DNA of 64,000 nucleotides from Gymnothorax reevesii (lineage: Eukaryota; Chordata; Actinopteri; Anguilliformes; Muraenidae), in the NCBI GenBank assembly GCA_029721435.1, contig CM056583.1, positions 77,503,120-77,567,119 of the forward strand, in the 5' to 3' direction. The translations under genes and the position numbers were made by a program. Below are positions 56,897-64,000 of the stretch, one piece after another. How positions within the stretch are numbered: the stretch's first letter is position 1; every line of letters starts with the position of its first letter. Below the pieces are notes generated by a model. It saw nothing but the letters and a program-made list of their open reading frames with translations. It made no database searches and was not told the origin of the DNA.

Positions 56897-58689
56897 AATA
56901 AAAGTTTCACGAATCACAGATTATATTCTCAAAGCATGAGTGTGAAAATAGCAGGATTTTTTCCCCTTTACTTCAGGGCTTTTATGGGCTTCTTGTGCAA
57001 GATAGTGCAGAAAAACTGTTAAAGCATGGGGACTGAGAATGAAACAGATGTCATCAATGTGTCGGAGCCAGATTTGTATCACTGACAGCACAGCTCGTAA
57101 TAAGCATGCTTATAGTGGTCTAAACGCCGGGCCAAGGAGACACCCCATTAGTTCATATTTTAAATGCAGCCATGCAGTCTTGTCGACATTTTCCCCATAT
57201 TTTTGTTTTATAATGTTTGGGGTGATCATTCATAATTCAACGGCAGCTGTGATGTATCCATTGGCCTCTGAATCAATGCTAGACAAAAAAATGTGCATCT
57301 CCAACATTTTCACAGCCAAACTCATTAAGATGCAATAAAACAGGATGAAAGGCCATATACTGTATGATATATATAAGGACAAGAGGCTAAACTAAGGACG
57401 TTATTTATTCAATTTTTTTCCTTTAGCGGTGTGATATTTGAGAAGGTTTCGCTAAAACAATATTTGGTGCCTTTTTTTCCTTTTTTTTTTGATGTTTTAG
57501 TGAAAATAAAAGTCCCTTCAGTGTGTTTGTACCTAGATACTCTAGCAGTACAGCAGCCTAACTTTCAAAAGCATCATTCAGTATTTTTTTTTTTTTAACT
57601 CGCAACTTTAAATTTGACAAGGATAACAGGGGAGCAGCCAGTTTCATGGTTCAAACATTGTCTATTTGGGAAGGGCAGTGTATTTATTTGGAATATTTCC
57701 TTAAAATTCAATTTGATTGAGCTTTTTTCTGAATCTACAGGTTACAGGACACGTATCACTCATAAGTGCTGTAAAGTCATGCTTTAGTCATCCAATTATC
57801 GGAGGCCGAGGCTCCTCTCAAGATAGATCTGATGAGGGGACCTGAATAACAAACAGCAATTACTCCTTAATTATAAAGAAAAACAAATTATTTAGTCGCT
57901 GGTTTATCACTGCAGTAGGGAGTGATAATGCTGAGCTAATTAACTGCTTGAGACCTACTCGTGTGAACTGAATTGTAGATTTACCAACAACAGTGGATTT
58001 TAAACAAACTGCGTGTGTGTATGAGCAGGTCAAACATAAAGCAACATGTATGACCTCAGGTGAAGATGTGAACCAGGCAATTATACTGAACAAAGAAAAA
58101 GCATTATTCTGCATGCAGTCATTATTAAACAGGCTGTAAAACATCATGCTTTGTGTAACATAATTGCCTATTCCCATCACTCGGCACTAGCATTTAACTC
58201 TACAATAGGCTCACTTCGGTCAAACAGAGATTTTTGTGATGCAATGTGGTATACAAAATTAAAGATAGCAGGGTTAAAGGCTTGGAATGATACCAGCGAT
58301 AAGTGTGCTCGCTGGCAATGGATGGATTTGAATATGAAAGGAAGAGTACAAGTACAGACTGCCAATGTGCCAATCTATGTTGGGTGATCCATGCAGGAAT
58401 TACAACCCTTTTGACAAATTCAGTCATTCCCCCAATTAAAACTCTTAGGGCCTGATTTACTAAGACCTATAGCACATTCAAAATCTTTTCGCCCATGCAA
58501 AACCAATAACATTGCCCATGATTGGCCAGGGTACTTGCCTTGCACCAATCAGTGGCAATGTTATTGCAAGTTGCACAAAAATGTAATTATAGTCATGGGA
58601 GGAACGTGTCACAACACACAATGCATCACATTCTCAGGTGAACAGGGTTTCTTACCCGCAATCAGTGTCCATTCTTGTCCCTGTCCACC
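56897..58689. other. gene-free sequence
   Basis: T-rich runs lie at 57470-57490 and 57584. Open frames (57039-57338 plus, 57860-58180 minus) lack domains. No repeat family was recognised. Confidence 0.4.
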
Positions 58690-58830
58690 ATAAAAAGTGC
58701 CAACAATGAGCATGTGACCTTCAGAACTGGACCTTGGAGCAGTGGAAGCGGCTGGCCTGGTCCAATGAGTCTTCTCTTCTTTTATATCACACACACTGGC
58801 CATGTACATGTGCTGGTGAAGGAAGTATAA
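58690..58830 (+). pseudogene. Tc1/mariner-type transposase fragment
   Basis: The plus strand reads NWTLEQWKRLAWSNESSLLL, matching the W-S-D-E-S block around the first catalytic Asp of a fish Tc1-type transposase. Here Asn replaces that Asp. Matching text fades after about 58830, although pieces may continue to 58920. No inverted ends were found. It is a short relic of a family different from the element at 43558. Confidence 0.6.
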
Positions 58831-60835
58831 TGCCCAGCAAAATGTTCTGCCACGATAATCTGGGTCTGGGCATTCAATTTGACAAAGCTCTGTTGGCAGC
58901 ACTCGTGGGATCCACTGCATAATAGGCATAATATTTTTGCAGTCCAGTATAAATATTTTGAAAACAGCAAATAACATATTAACTGTTACAACAGCTTTCT
59001 ATAGCAGCATATAGGAGGTTGAATTGAGTAATAAATTTGAGCTTGAAGTGCTGTTTAAATTTAAGGGTTTTTTACCTTCGCCAGGAGAAAATGTGATTAC
59101 TTGTGTGTGGATTAGTCAAAAAACTATTCAGTGGATTACTACAAAATTAAGTTGGACTGTATAAATGGGAAGAGTTAATTAAATTTCTAGTTGAATCCAA
59201 ATGCAGATCTGGACCAAAACCTGTTGTCGGAGATGTGCACTCTCTGAGTGCCTCTCTCTAGTTTTATTTACATCCAAAAGTAATAGGAGAATTCACTGCA
59301 CAGCTGTTCAATAGCCAGGGTTGTGTTTTTAACTCATTATTGTATTTCCGAGGAAGGAAATAAATGATGTAAGGTTTAGTGCTGCATTTGCACAAGGAAT
59401 TTTTGACTGTTAACTCTCGATGTGAAGTCAAAAGAGCTGTCGTTGCCAGTGATGCTATGAGAGAAATGGCAAAGACCATTCAACGACTAAGTACATTCTC
59501 ACATAAAAAAAAAAACAATGCACTGCTGAGCAATGGAATGCCAAAAGGTCCAGAAGACCACTGATAAGAACTGTGGCAGATGACAGGAGGAATTTTTGTT
59601 TTCCAAGTGAAGAAAAACCCCTTCACAGCAAATGAACAGGGGGCCTTTTTCATGAAAATGTGTATTCATTTTATACTAAATAATGCATACTATCAAAAAA
59701 AAAGACATATAGTAAAAAATATTCTGATTCATAAAACTGTAAGATTAATTGCATGTATTTTTTTTAAACTAATCAGGATTAACTTGGAATTTCTTTAAAT
59801 GTGGACACTCTTATTAATTTTGTATGTTTATTAATGTGAAGTTTGTTTATATAAACCTGAAACCTGCATTGAAAATGGCATGTGCATCTTTTTGTGTTAA
59901 AGCACCATTTATTCATGAAGTCTTTTACACACTCTAGAGGGTAGGGTGTACCTGTGTTACTGCTAACCATCATGTGAAGACTTCGGTAAAAACAGGGAGT
60001 TTACCAACATATGTGACCTTATCCCATAGTCTCTAAATAAGAACTTTTGCTTTTAAAAAGCATGCAAACAGTTCCAGAACAACATCCTACGAGGACATCC
60101 CAAAAAAATCATTGTGCGATCATGTATGAGCATATATGATGACCATAACAACAATATTCCATGGTATTTGTCAAACTAATTGTGTCTAATCTTCAAACAA
60201 AATGAAACCAGAAAAAAGATAATCTGAGTAACAAAACATACACTTTTTGAACAATTATGGCATTTCAGGCAGGCAAACTCAAGTGTTTGGCTTAAATGTT
60301 TAATGGCATGAAGACGTAATAAAATTAACTGTGGTTTAAAATTCTGGTCTGGAGGTGCTCGCTGAACAACCTACCAAATAACGGCAAAATTAGGCAAGGA
60401 ACAGAACTTCTGAATCTCCCGAATGTCAGACGGTGCAGCACCAAACAGATGGAGACTTAGGTCGAGGCAGCAAACAAACTCAACTTTCACAGGAGGAGGC
60501 AGGAAATGAAGCCGCAGAGAAGAGTGAGCTTGACTGACATTAAATAGACCGCTGCGTTACGCCGTGTTGTTGTCGCGCCCTGATCGGTGTTTTCTGGCTC
60601 CGGCAGGTTGGCTGCACTAGAGTCCAGGGGTGTAAAGTCCGGGTTCAGAAAGTAAAATTCCTCCCCATAACTTTTTTCCAACCACCTGGATTTACTTTGG
60701 ACAAGAAATAGAGCCAATATGAGTGATCAGCTCATTCTGTGGGAGAGAGAAAAACTTGGCAGGATTTTTACTTTCTGACCCCTGGATTTTAAACCTCTGC
60801 TAGAGTCAGACTTGAGTTCCCTGAATGAATGAGAT
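58831..60835. other. gene-free sequence with an RTE-like repeat tail
   Basis: At 59072-59262 the text runs TTACCTTCGCCAGGAG, through GATCTGGACCAAAACC, to TGTGCACTCTCTGAGTGC. This is like a widespread repeat tail in fish, and the TTACCTTCGCCA end also occurs (inverted) at 15558-15570. No gene was recognised elsewhere. Confidence 0.4.
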
Positions 60836-61888
60836 TCACTTATTTATTGAAGGAAAAAGTGCTAGAATTCAACTGGCCCTCGTAGTCACTCAATTAGCCA
60901 ATTTTCCTAATTTAATTAATGCGTAAATTAGTCCAGACACACCCAGGTTTACTTCCTGCCAGCTCGGTTGAATTGAAACATCACTTTAAAAGAAACCTTT
61001 CCGGCAAAGTGAAGTCGACTAAAAATGTATTGACAAGCAATAAATTCTGCCACAATAAAAAAAAAGAAAATCTTGAAGAAATGAGGAAGAATTTTTTTTT
61101 CCCCCCGCCAATTATATCAGAAAGGTTTACAAAGCTAGTTTTAAGGCACTGGGACTCCAGGGAGCAACAATTAGAGCTTGAAACAGTTGCACTTCTTACC
61201 AGGATTGGCTAGCCTGCCAAAATTCTTCCATGAGATCATCAATGATTCATCCTGGAAGTGTCAGAACAGCCCAGACAAAAAGATTAAGAACAACCGGCCT
61301 GTCTCTGTGCAAATATGGGCAGTGGTGATGATTCCACCAATATACTGTGTAAAGACTGGGCACCAAATGGTATCCATTTGAGAGTTACAAAGTAAAAAAA
61401 AAAACAAAAAAAAAACACGGTAACCAAAGACCTGCTCGCTAGTTTCTGAACACCTTGTTGACCCACAAAGCTTTTGAGAACATGTTTTGGACTGAACCAA
61501 AGGTAGGACTCATGGAGGATATGGTTCCAATTTTGCGCCCCATTGAAATTTTGTGGGACAGCCTCATTTGGGTAGTTTACAAACCCTCCAATATGGCTGA
61601 ATTGATGTAATTCTGTGAAGGACAATCGTCCGAAATTCAGAGCGGTGACTTATCTGCAGTGTTCAATTGCAGGTGTTGCTGCAAATGGGGGCACAGCTGG
61701 TAATACAGTTTATGGGTGGGGGAGGGAGCAATGAAATACTTTAGATTAGTGATAGAGATGTTGAATAACCTTTTTCCTCCAATGAAAGGAGATGGTCATT
61801 TATAGTCTGCATTTTACATTTTTGCCATTTTCACTTCTTGTTAAATGACATTATACACAGACAAATGAAAAATCCAGAAGGGACACTG
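60836..61888 (+). pseudogene. second, heavily decayed Tc1-like element
   Basis: The order of blocks follows the element at 43558: CCAGACACACCCAGGTTTAC, TTTCCGGCAAAGTGAAGT, AGGCACTGGGACTCCAGG, ACCACTG-type text, then GTTTTGGACTGAACCAAAGG (the region of the first catalytic Asp, again with a Glu codon in its place). Near the end it reads TGCAAATGGGGGCACAGCTG. It closes with GGACACTG followed by TA (61889-61890), as Tc1 ends do. The left inverted end is lost or unreadable. Many stops and shifts are present, so it is older than the 43558 copy. Confidence 0.7.
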
Positions 61889-61890
61889 TA

Positions 61891-62877
61891 TTAATCCAGT
61901 ATCGATTCCAAAATGTTTGTTGGTTAATCTTGGCATCATGCATTCCCCATGTTTTTCAACCACTCATTCATGCATAAACAACCTGGTCTACCTCATTAGA
62001 ATGGTGCCGTTGACATCTGCAGACTGTGCTTGCTTGAATTTAAACTGAAAGATACAGCCACTGTCACGCAAAGACCTAGAAATGATACATGCTTTGCAAT
62101 ATTTCACATTACTTCATTCAAAGACAATTGACAACATATCCCAAATACTAAAATAAAAAAATGTATATATCACAGACTTCTTAAAGTGACAAGTAAAACA
62201 GAGTCAAAAACTTGACCACATTTGCCGATCAGCAAAAAACACCAACCGATGAAAATTCAGTAGCCCCAAGTCAAATCTCTCTGACAGGGACAGATGGACA
62301 GTGGGAAAGCTAGTTGTCAGTAACCACCGAACCACAGCTCTAAGAATCACTGCAGAATTGAGACAAGCTGTGTTTTAACCAGACTCAACAAAAACAGAAT
62401 GCGCTTCACAAAGCTGGTATTTATGCTAGTGTGTCCATTTATGGTAGTTTCCAGTTTGTGGGCATGGACTACTTACTACTCTTTACAGTATTTTTGTTCC
62501 AGCAGAATTAAATTAAGTATAAAATGTTCTAAATACAGGCATGAGAAAGAGCAACTGTGAGGTTCTATTGCTTGCTGATTTCAACAAGTGCCTGGCAGAT
62601 GCAGCGTTGTTGTTTTCTCACAATCCCCTCAGCTTCACCGCTGCTTTATGTTCTGGCTGATATGGGAACGGCAGAATAGTTGGCGCCTCAGTGCCTGACC
62701 GGTGCCCAGAGCACAATGATGAGTCAGTGTGAGGGGACGAAATAGAAAAGGCAGCTTTGGGAGCGATTTGTGGAGACCTATCAAGATTGATACATCAAAA
62801 TTCCTAATCTTATAAAGAAATGTTTCACAACTCCCGTGTGAATGCCTTCCGTTTCTCCTCCCATTTAGCAACTAGCA
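61891..62877. other. gene-free sequence
   Basis: Nothing recognised. Around 62250-62400 weak likeness to Tc1 text (GACAGTGGGAAAGCTAG, CACTGCAGAATTGAGACA) is possible but too faint to call. Confidence 0.35.
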
Positions 62878-63191
62878 CCCACATAGCAAAATTGGTGTGG
62901 CCCAGTTCTGGCCCAAATAATGCACTTTTACGGCCCAATTCTGGCTCACATACATAAAGGTTGACAGCCCTGTTGTGGCCCAGATCTGGTTTGCCAGAGC
63001 TGGCCCACATATGGGCCAGCACAGGGCCAGCTCGCATACAACCGGCCCACATGTGGCATGCCATCACAGAAACGGTGCCATCATTGCCAGACCTGGCCCC
63101 CATCCGGTCGACATACCACTTGCCATGCCAGCAGTCGCCCAGCAGTGCCGGCTTAATGCCGGGTCCGGGCCAGACTCGTCTGCTATGTGGG
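62878..63191. mobile_element. GGCCCA-rich element with CCCACATAGCA ends
   Basis: CCCACATAGCA at 62878-62888 is exactly mirrored by TGCTATGTGGG at 63181-63191. The interior consists of degenerate copies of TGGCCCAGATCTGG and GGCCCACATATGGGCCAG, many of them self-complementary. It is clearly GC-richer than its flanks. It resembles a fish repeat class of degenerate GGCCCA units, but the superfamily is not known to me. The open frames on both strands come from the repeat. Confidence 0.7.
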
Positions 63192-63480
63192 CATGTGTTT
63201 TAGAAGTAAGTCTCCTTTGATTGGTTTACCCTTTACGTAAATATTCCCTTTTTCGGCAGTGTCTCGTTTCATTGTGACTTCCTTATGTGTCTGTGACGTC
63301 TGTTGAAACCCCCTGCTTTGAGCTGGAAGTTGCTGGATTGTAATTAGCTATTTGTGCTTAGAACCAGTCAGCATCCCGAGTAGAAACTCTTTGTCTTTAT
63401 TTATTGAAACACGACCTTTAATGATGGCAATTTGTGGATGCCTTCCTCCTTACTTAGTAAATGAGAACAAGTTTCCGAGC
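63192..63480. other. spacer before LTR-like repeat
   Basis: No clear feature. It may contain the 5' part of the repeat that follows. Confidence 0.35.
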
Positions 63481-63952
63481 CTACTCGGGGTCCAAAATCG
63501 GGGCCGTGATCAAGTTGGCACAGTTCAAGTCGGCTCCTTTGTCCAGTTTAATAAGAATAAGCTCCCAAGCCTAAAACAGGGTCCAGGATTGAGGAGTAGG
63601 ACTGTGTTCTTTTTCACTCGGTCCAAGTCTGTTCCTCTGTTCAATTTGCAAGGAACACGCTCCAAATCATTCTACAGCCATTCGAATTGGAATCATGTTC
63701 CCCTTAAGCTACTCCATCCTCCGTGTGAGCAGTTGAGCTCTGGTGAAGTGAGCTCTCCACCCGGCTGTTATACTGAAAAGCCACTGAGCAGCGATTGGCA
63801 CAGCCCTGCATCATCCACTACATCTAAGCAGAACTGCGCCCACTTATGGGGCTCAGTCCCCATGGTTACTGTGTTTCTGGCAGCTGTCAAAATACCTTGC
63901 TATTGGATTGCGTTCAGCCTTTCCACCTAATTCCTGGTCTGGACAATAACAA
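63481..63952 (+). repeat. LTR-like dispersed repeat, copy B
   Basis: Shared blocks with 13516-13960 include GGGTCCAGGATTG and AATTCCTGGTCTGGACAATA at the end. The closing ...CAATAACA would suit an LTR 3' terminus. A 192-codon plus-strand frame (63352-63930) runs through it but has no domain and is best seen as open LTR sequence. The copies are divergent. Confidence 0.45.
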
Positions 63953-64000
63953 AGTGTAAAAAAAAGGTCTTCATGCATTAAAACAACCCACTCTTACTGA

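Noticed and set aside
63352..63930. 192-codon plus-strand frame as a gene
   Set aside because: It runs across the LTR-like repeat shared with 13.5 kb, lacks any domain and shows no splice or promoter context.

Overview
The window reads as vertebrate, most likely ray-finned fish (teleost-type), nuclear DNA. It is AT-rich, has no operon-like packing and no long uninterrupted host ORF, and is crowded with repeats typical of fish genomes. These include Tc1-like transposons with long inverted repeats, hAT and Harbinger-type MITEs, Ty3/Gypsy LTR pieces, an L1-type LINE end, and GATA, GT and GAT microsatellites. No host protein-coding gene could be identified with confidence. The only host-like candidate is a short minus-strand ORF with a signal peptide (24200-24505). 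No rRNA, tRNA or CRISPR was recognised. The species cannot be fixed from this sequence.

Layout. 1-6.6 kb: gene-free DNA with a near-perfect hairpin (755-963), a hAT-like MITE fragment and the end of a Tc1-related element. 6.65-11.12 kb: a full-length 4.4-kb hAT transposon on the minus strand. It has an 8-bp target duplication, terminal inverted repeats and a three-exon transposase gene broken by one stop and three frameshifts. 11.1-17.5 kb: gene-free DNA with an LTR-like repeat and two elements with inverted ends. 17.5-19.1 kb: an inverted-repeat element split by a 1.05-kb LTR-like insert. 19.9-22.9 kb: a plus-strand solo LTR, then minus-strand Ty3/Gypsy gag-protease debris with its LTR end.

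24-32 kb: the signal-peptide ORF, a broken Tc1-like element, an L1-type ORF2 end, a second retroelement (5' LTR, then gag, minus strand) and small MITEs. 32-43 kb: a GATA microsatellite, a 191-bp MITE, a teleost-type dispersed repeat, a LINE reverse-transcriptase crumb, a minus-strand LTR that carries a 0.9-kb, ~30-bp-unit minisatellite, and a second copy of the plus-strand solo LTR. 43.5-45.1 kb: an end-to-end Tc1-like element bounded by TA, with two of its three catalytic acidic residues replaced. 45-52.8 kb: mostly featureless. 52.8-57 kb: a dense MITE cluster, including a 634-bp hAT MITE with an exact 8-bp target duplication, a Harbinger-type MITE with TAA duplications, and a broken Myb/SANT-like domain. 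57-64 kb: further decayed Tc1 pieces, a GGCCCA-rich element with short inverted ends, and a relative of the 13.5-kb LTR-like repeat.

The recognisable coding sequences are parasitic and decayed, and they do not act together in a pathway. What the window records is a history of insertion: nested elements, target duplications and shared repeat pairs. I found no sign of a new biological system. The items most worth following are the hAT gene structure, the hAT MITE and its possible parent, the minisatellite born inside an LTR, and the signal-peptide ORF.
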